Source of the DNA: a virus
DNA: 37,485 bases
Reading direction: 5' to 3' (one strand)
IMG/VR virus record: IMGVR_UViG_3300032265_000920
Span: 1 to 37,485 of that record
Shown here: positions 5,488 through 12,138 of the stretch, in pieces
Layout of the letters: each line of letters begins with the position of its first letter
Position numbering within the stretch: position 1 is the stretch's first letter
The notes under the pieces: generated by a model
The model's input: only the letters and a program-made list of their open reading frames with translations
Database searches by the model: none
What the model was told of the DNA's origin: nothing
Program-made: the position numbers and the translations under genes

Positions 5488-5516
5488 CAGATTTGTGGGT
5501 CATCAGGGTACTCAGG
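5488..5516 (+). repeat. 29-bp direct repeat, copy 2
   Basis: Exact copy of 5419-5447, with 69 bases between the starts. No gene is convincing in 5274-5545: a GTG-started extension of the downstream ORF covers this stretch but translates to low-complexity sequence caused by the repeats. Confidence 0.85.
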
Positions 5517-5545
5517 ATACTGCGGTTATAGGTTATTATTGTTAT

Positions 5546-5857
5546 ATGACTAGCTTAAACCAGCGAACAGTTGCACTTCTCAAAGACAGGGGCTACCAAT
5601 GCGATGTAGTCGAAAGCTACAATGCCTTTACCAAAAGAAAAAAAGACCTATTTGGAATATTCGATATATTAGCTATTGGGTCAGGAGAAACTATAGGGGT
5701 TCAGATTACTTCCAAGAGCAATATATCAGCCCGAATCAAAAAAATAGAAGAATCTGAGTATTTACCCCTATTGCTACAAGCTGGATGGCGAATTATTGTC
5801 TTTGGATGGTTTAAAAAAGACAATGGGCGATATGATGTTAAGGAATTTGAGTTTTAG
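5546..5857 (+). CDS. Nuclease-like protein of restriction-endonuclease fold
   Basis: 103 residues from ATG at 5546. The open frame extends to a GTG at 5426, but that part is repeat-derived. KKDLFGIFDILAIGSGETIG followed by VQITSKSN matches the D...(E/Q)x(K/T) strand pattern of PD-(D/E)XK-like proteins such as Holliday-junction-resolvase relatives, with QIT where ExK is usual. It then continues ISARIKKIEE and WRIIVFGW. Activity is uncertain because of the altered motif. It opens the forward early operon. Confidence 0.75.
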   Translation: MTSLNQRTVALLKDRGYQCDVVESYNAFTKRKKDLFGIFDILAIGSGETIGVQITSKSNISARIKKIEESEYLPLLLQAGWRIIVFGWFKKDNGRYDVKEFEF

Positions 5858-5865
5858 TAGTAAAA

Positions 5866-5934
5866 TCTATGGACAGGCTAGGGTCATCCCCGAAAAGTCG
5901 ATTAGTCACCGATCTGCCAAGTCCACCTCATAGA
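5866..5934 (+). ncRNA. Possible structured 5' leader of the replication gene
   Basis: TCTATG (5866-5871) pairs with CATAGA (5929-5934), GAC (5872-5874) with GTC (5921-5923), and GGC (5876-5878) with GCC (5916-5918). Inside, GGG-TCAT-CCC (5881-5890) and TCG...CGA (5898-5912) make two small hairpins, a three-way-junction outline. It precedes the DUF1376 gene at 5956 and is not read as protein if the ATG at 5956 is the true start. Stems are short and no known class is recognised. Confidence 0.3.
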
Positions 5935-5955
5935 CTGCTTTTGACAAAGGCAAAG

Positions 5956-6750
5956 ATGAATTTTTACCCATTTCATATTGGCGATTACATCAGCCATACA
6001 AGCCATCTAAGCGATGAAGAAGATTTGGCTTATAGGCGAATGATCGACCTTTATTATCTCAATGAAGAACCATTTAGTGATCCTGTAGCAGTTGCTAGAA
6101 GGGTCAAAGCAGACACATCCATAATTCAAGCATTGTTGGTTGAATTTTTTGTTTTTGAGGATGATTGTTGGCATAACAAAAGAGCAGATGTAGAGATTGC
6201 TAAATACCAGTTCATAAAAGAATCTGGAAAGAAAGGTGCAGAAAAAAGATGGGCAAATAGGGATGAAAAGACATCCCAAAGCCATCCTAATAGCCCCCCT
6301 AATGCCACCCCATTAGCAACCAAGACCAAGACCAAGACCAATACCATTACCATTAAAAAACATATACAGCCTGAAGGCTTTGATTTATTTTGGAATAGTT
6401 ATGATAAAAAGGTTGGCAAACCCAATGCATTAAAACAATGGCAAAAGATTAAGCCAGATGCCCAGCTAATAGCAATCATTGTAAGCAAGGCAAAAGCAGA
6501 CAAAGTTGCCAAACCTGATAACAAATATAGGAAAGACCCAGAAAGATGGTTAAAGGGTCAGCATTGGTTAGATGAAGTAATAGTGGAACAGGCTACAAAA
6601 GCCAAGGAATTGCCCCTTGGAACAGAGCAACAGATAGAACAAGCCTACAGGGTTGAATGTGGTGGTGATCCTCGCCTAGCAAGATTTGGAAGCTATTTTG
6701 AAATGAAGAAGTTTATTCTGGACAAAAGAGAACAAAGGACAAGAGCATGA
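5956..6750 (+). CDS. DUF1376 (YdaU-like) replication protein
   Basis: 264 residues from ATG at 5956, chosen for the AAAGG six bases upstream; a frame open from 5869 would add 29 unlikely residues. The N-terminal 100 residues (MNFYPFHIGDYISHTSHLS, LAYRRMIDLYY, FEDDCWHNKRADVEIAKY) are a DUF1376 domain, a winged-helix-like module typical of phage replication initiators. A KTKTKTN linker leads to a C-terminal domain with GFDLFWNSYDKKVGKPNA and DPERWLKGQHWLDE, as in phage O-like initiators. I infer recruitment of host helicase and primase, since no phage polymerase or helicase is present. Confidence 0.9.
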   Translation: MNFYPFHIGDYISHTSHLSDEEDLAYRRMIDLYYLNEEPFSDPVAVARRVKADTSIIQALLVEFFVFEDDCWHNKRADVEIAKYQFIKESGKKGAEKRWANRDEKTSQSHPNSPPNATPLATKTKTKTNTITIKKHIQPEGFDLFWNSYDKKVGKPNALKQWQKIKPDAQLIAIIVSKAKADKVAKPDNKYRKDPERWLKGQHWLDEVIVEQATKAKELPLGTEQQIEQAYRVECGGDPRLARFGSYFEMKKFILDKREQRTRA

Positions 6751-6899
6751 TTTATTACATTTACGATGAAATTGGTTTAATTAGAAAAACCAAAAGCAGA
6801 GCAGAAGCTAAATACTTGGTGTCTTTGCGACCAGATTGGAAATTTGTTGCAAAAAAAGAAATAAAACCTATTTTTAAATTTGAAAATGCTTTGATATAA
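6747..6899 (+). CDS. Hypothetical 50-aa protein
   Basis: 50 residues, MIYYIYDEIGLIRKTKSRAE at the start and a basic body (WKFVAKKEIKPIFKFEN). The ATG overlaps the stop of the DUF1376 gene (ATGA) and AAGGA lies seven bases before it, so it is very likely translated. It has no recognised motif; it looks like one small alpha/beta unit. Confidence 0.85.
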   Translation: MIYYIYDEIGLIRKTKSRAEAKYLVSLRPDWKFVAKKEIKPIFKFENALI

Positions 6900-6909
6900 A
6901 GGACAAGAT

Positions 6910-7158
6910 ATGACAAATGATTTATTTAACGATGAATTACAAGAAGGTTGGAGAGAACATTGGCTAGATATGCCAGAGTTTGTTCAAAAAGATTTAACAC
7001 CTTATAGAACTATCAATGTACGATTTAGGAATGAAGAAGATGTGTTGGAATTTGAAAGGTTAATGAATCAAAAAATTACACCTAAATTAAAAACTATTTG
7101 GTTTCCTTTTGCTGAACCTAGAAGGAGAGCACATCTGAGGTATGTTGATGAATCCTAA
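6910..7158 (+). CDS. Small partner of the glycosyltransferase-like protein
   Basis: 82 residues. The core LTPYRTINVRFRNEEDVLEF, then LMNQKITPKLKTIWFPFAE, is a compact ferredoxin-like pattern I know from small phage proteins encoded beside TET-associated-type glycosyltransferases and ParB-like or modification genes. AAGGACAAGAT precedes the ATG. It overlaps the next gene by 11 bases, so the two are coupled. The function is unknown; I infer an accessory subunit or DNA-binding partner. Confidence 0.8.
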   Translation: MTNDLFNDELQEGWREHWLDMPEFVQKDLTPYRTINVRFRNEEDVLEFERLMNQKITPKLKTIWFPFAEPRRRAHLRYVDES

Positions 7159-7963
7159 TTACCCTGTTTATATTGTTTCAAAAGGTAGATGGGAATCTAG
7201 GCTTACAAGTAAAGCATTAGAAGAAATGAAAATGCCATATTCAATTGTTATTGAACCACAAGAATATGAAAATTATGCAAGTGTAATAGACCCATCAAAA
7301 ATATTGATATTGCCATTTAGCAATTTAGGGCAAGGATCGATTCCTGCAAGAAACTGGATATGGGAACATTCCATTAGCATTGGAGCAAAAAGCCATTGGA
7401 TTCTTGATGACAATATTCGATGCTTTAATAGATTAAACAGAAACTTTCAAGTAAAAGTTACTTCTGGGACAATATTTAAGTGTGCAGAAGATTTTGTTGA
7501 TAGATATGAAAATATTGCTATTGCTGGTTTCAACTATGATTTTTTTGTGCAATCAAAAGTACAACATCCACCTTACATAATGAATACTAGGATTTATTCT
7601 TGTACTTTAATTAGAAATGATATTCCTTATAGATGGAGAGGTAAATACAATGAGGATACAGACCTTTCTTTAAGAGCATTAAAAGATGGTTATTGTACAG
7701 TTCAATTCAATACATTTTTACAAGAAAAAGCACAAACCTTAACTATGAAAGGTGGCAATACTGATGTATTGTATGCCAATGGAACATTAGAAAAATCACA
7801 AGCATTGGTTGATTTTCATCCAGATGTAGCAAAGGTTGTTTGGAAATTTAACAGATGGCATCATTATGTTGATTACAGAGCATTTAAAAAAAATAGATTA
7901 CTTAAAAAAGAAGGTTTAGTAATTCCTAATGTAATAAATGACTATGGGATGAAATTAATATGA
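7148..7963 (+). CDS. TET-associated glycosyltransferase-like (GT-A fold) protein, putative DNA modifier
   Basis: 271 residues from ATG at 7148, which has GAGG seven bases upstream; the ATG at 7142 is too close to it. VYIVSKGRWESRLTSKALEE at the start, HWILDDN with a metal-binding D87-D88-N89, and YNEDTDLSLRALKDGY (E169, D170, D172) are the motifs of the TAGT family, GT-A enzymes proposed to glycosylate modified bases in phage DNA. No TET/JBP oxygenase or hydroxymethylase is recognisable here, so the acceptor is unclear. A host-supplied modification, another acceptor, or protein glycosylation remain possible. Confidence 0.75.
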   Translation: MNPNYPVYIVSKGRWESRLTSKALEEMKMPYSIVIEPQEYENYASVIDPSKILILPFSNLGQGSIPARNWIWEHSISIGAKSHWILDDNIRCFNRLNRNFQVKVTSGTIFKCAEDFVDRYENIAIAGFNYDFFVQSKVQHPPYIMNTRIYSCTLIRNDIPYRWRGKYNEDTDLSLRALKDGYCTVQFNTFLQEKAQTLTMKGGNTDVLYANGTLEKSQALVDFHPDVAKVVWKFNRWHHYVDYRAFKKNRLLKKEGLVIPNVINDYGMKLI

Positions 7964-8412
7964 AAGGAAATGAAAAGCCTTATGAAGAAAGAATTAAAAC
8001 CAACATTGGAGAAGATTTATTTATTGCTTATTGTGAATCCAAAGAATATGAAATAACAAGAATTGGGTTCGATGAACAAAATGGTATTACTAAAAACTTT
8101 TGGAAAATTAGTCCTTTTCTTAGAAATCTTCCAGATTTTTTTGTTAATACTGGTGATTATTCTTATGTAGTACAAGTAAAAGGAACTGATAATTTTAAAA
8201 AGAAAGAAGTCGATTTGCTACCATTATGTATGGAATGGTATAGTTCAAAACAAGCACCATTGGTATATGCTTTTTGTTTTGAAAAGCACCAGCCATTATT
8301 GAAATATCCAGAACAAATTATTAGGCTATATCAAAATTCAACAGATCAAACCTTTCCAGATGGAGTTGTGTACAGATGTCTGAATTTAAGAAATCAGAAG
8401 AATGGCGATTAG
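7960..8412 (+). CDS. PD-(D/E)XK-like nuclease
   Basis: 150 residues. An N-terminal helix (PYEERIKTNIGEDLFIAYCE) precedes NLPDFFVNTG (P58-D59) and YVVQVKGTDNF (Q72-V-K74). This D-(x)n-QxK layout is a known variant of the PD-(D/E)XK site in resolvase- and restriction-like nucleases. It overlaps the glycosyltransferase stop by four bases (ATGA), so the two are co-translated. A pairing of base-modifying enzyme and nuclease could protect phage DNA and degrade unmodified DNA, but this is speculation; repair or recombination is equally likely. Confidence 0.75.
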   Translation: MKGNEKPYEERIKTNIGEDLFIAYCESKEYEITRIGFDEQNGITKNFWKISPFLRNLPDFFVNTGDYSYVVQVKGTDNFKKKEVDLLPLCMEWYSSKQAPLVYAFCFEKHQPLLKYPEQIIRLYQNSTDQTFPDGVVYRCLNLRNQKNGD

Positions 8413-8630
8413 AATGTGAAGCAAGAGATTTACTTAGTTGGAGTTTGAAAGATAGAAGAAAGCAATTGCAATTAATATGGGAAAAGCGTGGTGCAGAAGC
8501 CACTTGGAAACTACAGGATGAAATGACAAGATTATGGAAAATACAGAAGAATCAGCAAACAGGGCAAGAAAGTACATCTTTGAAAAGTCCAAAGAATTTG
8601 CCAGAGCAAAAGCAAATAGAACTTATATAG
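8376..8630 (+). CDS. Hypothetical 84-aa protein (DUF7696-like)
   Basis: 84 residues. SEEWRLECEARDLLSWSLKD, then a KR.Q.....KRG.EAT..LQDEM..LW pattern, recalls a small helical phage family found in early operons. The part after about residue 52 lies over the next gene in another frame and is probably less constrained. Its start lies inside the end of the nuclease gene. Function unknown. Confidence 0.75.
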   Translation: MSEFKKSEEWRLECEARDLLSWSLKDRRKQLQLIWEKRGAEATWKLQDEMTRLWKIQKNQQTGQESTSLKSPKNLPEQKQIELI

Positions 8631-8866
8631 AGCATTTTCTTAAATCAAAACTGGCTTTATTGATGTCTGAATCAACAGAAACAACTTTTTCTGGCAAAGA
8701 AATGGATGCCAAAAAGCACCCAGACTATATAGCATTGCTATATGGCATAAAAGAAGCTGTGGAAGTAGAAGAAGAATTAAAATGGAAGCTAATATCTGCT
8801 CAACTGACTGTAGAAATTTATAGGACTGAAAGTGCAAACAATCGTGCAATTGATCGGGCTATGTAA
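8534..8866 (+). CDS. Hypothetical 110-aa helical protein
   Basis: 110 residues, almost wholly helical: ESANRARKYIFEKSKEFARA, KANRTYIEHFLKSKLALLM, HPDYIALLYGIKEAVEVEEE and SAQLTVEIYRTESANNRA. This pattern occurs in many proteobacterial phages between replication and terminase genes, without a known role. It overlaps the previous gene by 97 bases, a long overlap but with both frames family-like. The micropeptide gene starts directly after its stop. Confidence 0.8.
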   Translation: MENTEESANRARKYIFEKSKEFARAKANRTYIEHFLKSKLALLMSESTETTFSGKEMDAKKHPDYIALLYGIKEAVEVEEELKWKLISAQLTVEIYRTESANNRAIDRAM

Positions 8867-8944
8867 ATGGGCAATATGCCTTATTATTTTAGTATTCTTG
8901 TTTTTGGAATCGTTATCTTTTCTATATGGATTAATTTTAAATGA
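8867..8944 (+). CDS. 25-aa membrane micropeptide
   Basis: 25 codons, MGNMPYYFSILVFGIVIFSI then WINFK: one hydrophobic helix with a basic end. The ATG follows the previous TAA with no gap and its TGA overlaps the next ATG (8941-8944), so it is embedded in a coupled series. Function unknown; probably an inner-membrane peptide. Confidence 0.6.
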   Translation: MGNMPYYFSILVFGIVIFSIWINFK

Positions 8945-9087
8945 GTTCTTGGTTGATAATTGTTACTGGGGTTATCTATTTTTACATTTCTGTTGAACAA
9001 GCATGGAAGGGTAATATTGGCATGGCTATAACCTATTTAAGTTACAGCACAGCTAATGTTGGTTTGTATATGATGGCTACAAAATGA
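8941..9087 (+). CDS. 48-aa membrane protein
   Basis: 48 residues with two hydrophobic segments, SSWLIIVTGVIYFYISVEQA and GMAITYLSYSTANVGLYMMA, and a short charged turn (WKGN). Very similar small two-helix proteins are common in phages of Burkholderiales and other proteobacteria, function unknown. Both ends use ATGA overlaps with neighbours (8941 and 9084). Confidence 0.8.
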   Translation: MSSWLIIVTGVIYFYISVEQAWKGNIGMAITYLSYSTANVGLYMMATK

Positions 9088-9374
9088 TGTATAGAAATGA
9101 AAAGTTACTTAGGTCAGTCAGAGAACTACCATGCCAAATCTGTGGAATTGAAGATGGAACAGTTGTTGCCGCACATTCCAATCAGCTTAGACATGGTAAG
9201 GGTCGAGGAATTAAAGCAAATGATTGGGCTATTGCCGCCCTATGCTTTAGGTGTCATTCGGAAATCGACCAAGGATCGAAACTCAACAAATCCGAAAGGG
9301 TTGAGAACTGGCAGAGTGCATTTGAGAAAACCATTGCTCAACTTTTTGAAAGGGGCATTTTAAATGTCAGATAA
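9084..9374 (+). CDS. HNH-like / DUF1364-type zinc protein
   Basis: 96 residues. C17-x2-C20, AAHSN with H31, and C54-x2-C57-H58 form the zinc and beta-beta-alpha-metal layout of HNH-like nucleases; the ELPCQICGI and NDWAIAALCFRCHSEID wording resembles DUF1364 and the Ref/Rap-like phage recombination nucleases. It may nick recombination intermediates. Start at 9084 overlaps the previous stop. The C-terminus is a plain helix ending near 9374, overlapping the next gene. Confidence 0.82.
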   Translation: MMYRNEKLLRSVRELPCQICGIEDGTVVAAHSNQLRHGKGRGIKANDWAIAALCFRCHSEIDQGSKLNKSERVENWQSAFEKTIAQLFERGILNVR

Positions 9375-9603
9375 ACCAATCAGAACTTCTAGTGGTATCA
9401 CATCAAGCTATGTTGTGGGCAAAGATAAGCTAAATGAAATCATAGATCATTTGAATGATTTGTTTATGGGCAAACCTATGACAGCAGATGAAATGCGATT
9501 ACTACAGCATATTGTGAATGATATTTGTGATATGGCTAATGATAATCAGTTGCTTAGAATCTATAACCAGAATCAAATATTGCCTTATTCAAGCAACCAT
9601 TAA
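9364..9603 (+). CDS. Hypothetical 79-aa protein
   Basis: 79 residues, MSDKPIRTSSGITSSYVVGK then helical (LNEIIDHLNDLFMGKPMTAD, LLQHIVNDICDMANDN). Not recognised. It overlaps the HNH-like gene by 11 bases and its stop overlaps that of the convergent gene at 9600, leaving no room for a terminator between them. Confidence 0.75.
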   Translation: MSDKPIRTSSGITSSYVVGKDKLNEIIDHLNDLFMGKPMTADEMRLLQHIVNDICDMANDNQLLRIYNQNQILPYSSNH

Positions 9604-9947
9604 AGTTCTAAACTGTCCCAACCAAATTCTCTAGCAATTTGTCTAGTCCGAATTTTAAAAGCCTTACCGTGCTTATCCCAGTTGTTTGTTTTCCAAAAAC
9701 TCATGTGAGTTATTTCATGTGCCAATGACCTTTGAACCGTATCAAAATGCTCATTTCTTGCTCTGCTAATAGTGATGATATGCGGCTTTTCTAATTCTTC
9801 ACAATACTGATAGGTAGCCATAGCATCTGATTCTCTTGTAACTTTAAACAAAATCAGTTCTGGTGCTGGTAAGTCCCAATTTCTCATTGGATGACAAGCC
9901 GCCATACATAGGTATAGCGATTCTAGGATATATGGGGTCAATTTCAT
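9600..9947 (-). CDS. SprT-like zinc metalloprotease
   Basis: 115 residues. SLAHEITHMSFW carries the HExxH zinc motif (H77, E78, H81), with a likely third ligand H93 in WDKHGKAFK. It has the size and layout of the SprT/minigluzincin type, which in cells act on DNA-bound proteins. It might clear DNA-protein crosslinks or host proteins, though no substrate is shown. It shares an ATGA overlap (9944-9947) with the exonuclease, and both run against the flanking operons. Confidence 0.85.
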   Translation of the reverse strand: MKLTPYILESLYLCMAACHPMRNWDLPAPELILFKVTRESDAMATYQYCEELEKPHIITISRARNEHFDTVQRSLAHEITHMSFWKTNNWDKHGKAFKIRTRQIAREFGWDSLEL

Positions 9948-10687
9948 GCTAAATGTTTAAGTTTTGCATGAGGTATTACAGTTCTAGTATCTGTAGAATA
10001 TGCTCCACAGGCTTTACATAGATACCTTTGATATGCTCCAGTAGTGGTATATCTATAACCCTTGCTTACTAAATGTGGCTTAGAACAAGTAGGACATACA
10101 AAACCATCTCTGTCTTTCATTAATGCTTGATTAATAGGAGATTTAATCCAAGGTAAAAGCCTGTTATACAATTTTTCAAGCAATATAACATCTTGAATAT
10201 TGTATTCTTCCATCGTTTTCCATGCTTTGCGATCATTGCTCATGCACTTGACCCAAAGAATATGCCCTTCATGCTCTTTCTTTTTGCCTAATTTAAGCCT
10301 TTGGGCTACATAGTCTAATTTGTTGCTTGGAAAGCGAAATTGACTTCTAACTACTCTAAGTAAATCAATTTGTTTAGAAGGTGCTGGGGGATTCATCTTA
10401 TGAATAATAAATTCTTTATTTAATGTTGGCATATCAAATTTAGAGCCATTATAGTGAACAACAGCATCAGCATCTTCAAGTAATCCATGTATGCCTTCAA
10501 GCATCGATTTAGCTGTGCTTTTATATGTAGAATCGAAATATATTTGTTTTTCACCAAGCCATTTAGCAGAATAGCAAAGGGTGTATGATGATTCCAAAAG
10601 CTGAGATAATCCTACATTCTGTTGCCAGATGCCCCACACATGAGCCACATTTGGTGATGTTTCTATGTCAAGCAATAGTATTTTCAT
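9944..10687 (-). CDS. DnaQ/RNase H-like 3'-5' exonuclease with C-terminal zinc ribbon
   Basis: 247 residues from ATG at 10687; a TTG at 10744 would add 19 residues and is disfavoured. MKILLLDIETSP gives ExoI D7 and E9, HYNGSKFDMP gives D85, and YNIQDVILL gives D166, the acidic metal-binding set of the DEDD exonuclease / RNase_H_2 group. The C-terminus has CPTC (198-201) and CKAC (224-227) with YRYTTTGAYQRYLC between, a zinc ribbon like those of transposases. I infer DNA or RNA 3'-end trimming guided by the ribbon. It is transcribed divergently from 10744. Confidence 0.88.
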   Translation of the reverse strand: MKILLLDIETSPNVAHVWGIWQQNVGLSQLLESSYTLCYSAKWLGEKQIYFDSTYKSTAKSMLEGIHGLLEDADAVVHYNGSKFDMPTLNKEFIIHKMNPPAPSKQIDLLRVVRSQFRFPSNKLDYVAQRLKLGKKKEHEGHILWVKCMSNDRKAWKTMEEYNIQDVILLEKLYNRLLPWIKSPINQALMKDRDGFVCPTCSKPHLVSKGYRYTTTGAYQRYLCKACGAYSTDTRTVIPHAKLKHLA

Positions 10688-10743
10688 ATCAGCTTTACTA
10701 GGTGAAGTTATTGCATATATTAAATGAAAAGTATTAAAAAACA

Positions 10744-10902
10744 ATGATTTATGAAAAATATATCCAAAAATTATCAGTACATAGTCTAAGAGTGTGTTCA
10801 GTGTGTAAATTCAAACACAAGACTAATGAGGGTTATTTTAAACTGTATAACAATGGCTTGAATGAAAGGTTTATCTGCAAATCCTGTAGTAAAATAGCTT
10901 AA
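10744..10902 (+). CDS. 52-aa zinc-ribbon protein
   Basis: 52 residues from ATG at 10744 to TAA at 10900-10902. VCSVCKFKHKTNEGYFKLYN and FICKSCSKIA carry two CxxC pairs about 26 residues apart, a zinc ribbon much like those at 2971 and 3101. The stop shares a base with the next ATG (TAATG). The 56 bases upstream to 10688 are AT-rich and must hold promoters for both divergent units. Function unknown. Confidence 0.75.
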   Translation: MIYEKYIQKLSVHSLRVCSVCKFKHKTNEGYFKLYNNGLNERFICKSCSKIA

Positions 10903-11327
10903 TGCCATACAGAAAAACAGATCAAGGGTGGTTTTGGGGTTCTAAAGGACCATTTGATACCAAAGCCAAAGCTATGCAAGTAGCTAGAGCCGCTTATGCA
11001 TCTGGATACCATGAAGAAAAGCGACAAAAAGACTTATGTATCGCCTTGGACTACCATAACACCTATTCTGCTGATCCTAAATTTTGGGATGCTTTTATCT
11101 ATATGGCTTGGATGCGTAAAATGGATGTTTATTGTGTAACCCATCACACAGGAGAAAAGCAAAATGAAAAACTCATGGATTCAATCGGCAAAGTCTTGGA
11201 TAAAGACCACATTATTTTCACTATGGGCAAAGCTAAAGAAGATTACTGCAAATCAATAGGATTAGAAATTGATATTTGGATAGACAATAACCCAGTACAC
11301 ATCATTCAAGACCCAGATTCACAATGA
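10902..11327 (+). CDS. HAD-like protein with N-terminal W-rich domain
   Basis: 141 residues. Residues 3-37 (GWFWGSKGPFDTKAKAMQVA, then RAAYASGYH) are a small domain common in phage proteins. The rest is HAD-like: CIALDYHNTYSADPKFWDAF with candidate nucleophile D50, the loop DVYCVTHHTGE, and EIDIWIDNNPVHI with D128. The usual DxDxT is DYHNT here, so the general acid is changed to His and the enzyme may be a modified phosphatase or not catalytic. It may act on nucleotides. It starts by TAATG and ends by ATGA overlap. Confidence 0.7.
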   Translation: MPYRKTDQGWFWGSKGPFDTKAKAMQVARAAYASGYHEEKRQKDLCIALDYHNTYSADPKFWDAFIYMAWMRKMDVYCVTHHTGEKQNEKLMDSIGKVLDKDHIIFTMGKAKEDYCKSIGLEIDIWIDNNPVHIIQDPDSQ

Positions 11328-11548
11328 CTTGGAATATCAGAGTTGTTAAATATTTAGAAGAAGGTGAGCCAGTTTTAGCATTGGCTGAAGTCTTTTATAA
11401 CACTCAGGGTAAACCCTGTGGATTTACATCAGCATCAGCAGTAGATGAATCAATATATAATCTGCATCAATATGTAGATTGGATGAAAGAAGCATTGGCA
11501 TATCCCATCATTGAATTTGAATCTCAGTTTAGCGATTGGGATAAATAG
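11324..11548 (+). CDS. Hypothetical 74-aa protein
   Basis: 74 residues, MTWNIRVVKYLEEGEPVLAL then AEVFYNTQGKPCGFTSASAV and a helical end with W.KEAL.YPIIEFE. The pattern (a strand pair, then a helix) is common in small phage proteins near HNH and terminase genes; no role is known. ATGA overlap with the HAD-like gene at 11324. Confidence 0.8.
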   Translation: MTWNIRVVKYLEEGEPVLALAEVFYNTQGKPCGFTSASAVDESIYNLHQYVDWMKEALAYPIIEFESQFSDWDK

Positions 11549-11566
11549 TGTTGCATTAATACCACA

Positions 11567-12025
11567 ATGCCCACACTACCAACCTATACCAAATGTGCCA
11601 GCCTTGGATGTAAGAACACCAAGAGCAAACTCAACTCATACTGCACAGAACATGGTGGCAAAGAGTGGATAGATACAGAAGATAGAAAGCAATTCAATTC
11701 TATGTATCAGTCTGCCTTTTGGCGACAAAAGCGACAAACACAACTATCTACTCAACCACTATGCCAAGCCTGTCTGTCTGAAGGTCGCATAAATAGTGCT
11801 ATTCATGTAGATCATGTATTTGCGTGGAAGGTACTGGGCAAACAAGCCTTCACTAATAACCTATTCCAATCCCTATGCCCAGAACATCATAGCCATAAAA
11901 CAGCACTTGAACAGCAAGGCATATATAGGCACTACATAGACCCCATCAAGGACTATAGGGTCAATGACTACACATATATTATTGGCTTGGCTCAGGCTCA
12001 TTTAGACCCATTGCCAGCCTTCTAG
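11567..12025 (+). CDS. HNH endonuclease next to terminase
   Basis: 152 residues. An N-terminal zinc knuckle (C10, C15, C26, H29) precedes the HNH core: PLCQAC (C66, C69), IHVDHVFAWK (H80, D82, H83), N97/N98 in FTNNLF, and SLCPEHHSHKT (C104, H107, H108). HNH enzymes placed just before the small terminase are required for packaging cleavage in HK97-like phages, so it probably nicks at the packaging site together with the terminase. The 113 bases after it hold several hairpins, a possible cut site. Confidence 0.9.
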   Translation: MPTLPTYTKCASLGCKNTKSKLNSYCTEHGGKEWIDTEDRKQFNSMYQSAFWRQKRQTQLSTQPLCQACLSEGRINSAIHVDHVFAWKVLGKQAFTNNLFQSLCPEHHSHKTALEQQGIYRHYIDPIKDYRVNDYTYIIGLAQAHLDPLPAF

Positions 12026-12050
12026 GAAGCAATCGACTAAGAACTTAAAC

Positions 12051-12122
12051 CTTCTTCAAAATTGGTAGAAGCAGGCTCGACCCCAATTAAGCAAAAAAGG
12101 GGTTGCCAACAGGGGGGTGTTG
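12051..12122. other. Hairpin-rich gap before terminase, candidate cos/packaging site
   Basis: Several inverted repeats overlap here: CTTCT/AGAAG (12051-12055, 12067-12071), AATTGG/CCAATT (12060-12065, 12083-12088), CGACCCC/GGGGTTG (12078-12084, 12099-12105) and CAACA/TGTTG (12107-12111, 12118-12122) with a loop of six Gs. It is the only gap between HNH and terminase genes, the usual place of cos sites and nick points. No gene or T-tract is seen. The role is inferred from position. Confidence 0.4.
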
Positions 12123-12138
12123 CTTATAAACTACAAGC

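Noticed and set aside
5426-5545. GTG-started N-terminal extension of the nuclease-like protein
   Set aside because: The extra 40 residues are low-complexity translation of the two 29-bp repeats and inverted repeat; ATG at 5546 starts the folded part.
5869-5955. Upstream start of the DUF1376 protein
   Set aside because: The domain begins at MNFYPF with AAAGG at the right distance; the upstream 29 residues are unlike the family.
12075-12084. tRNA T-arm-like CTCGACCCC
   Set aside because: No acceptor, D or anticodon arms can be drawn around it.
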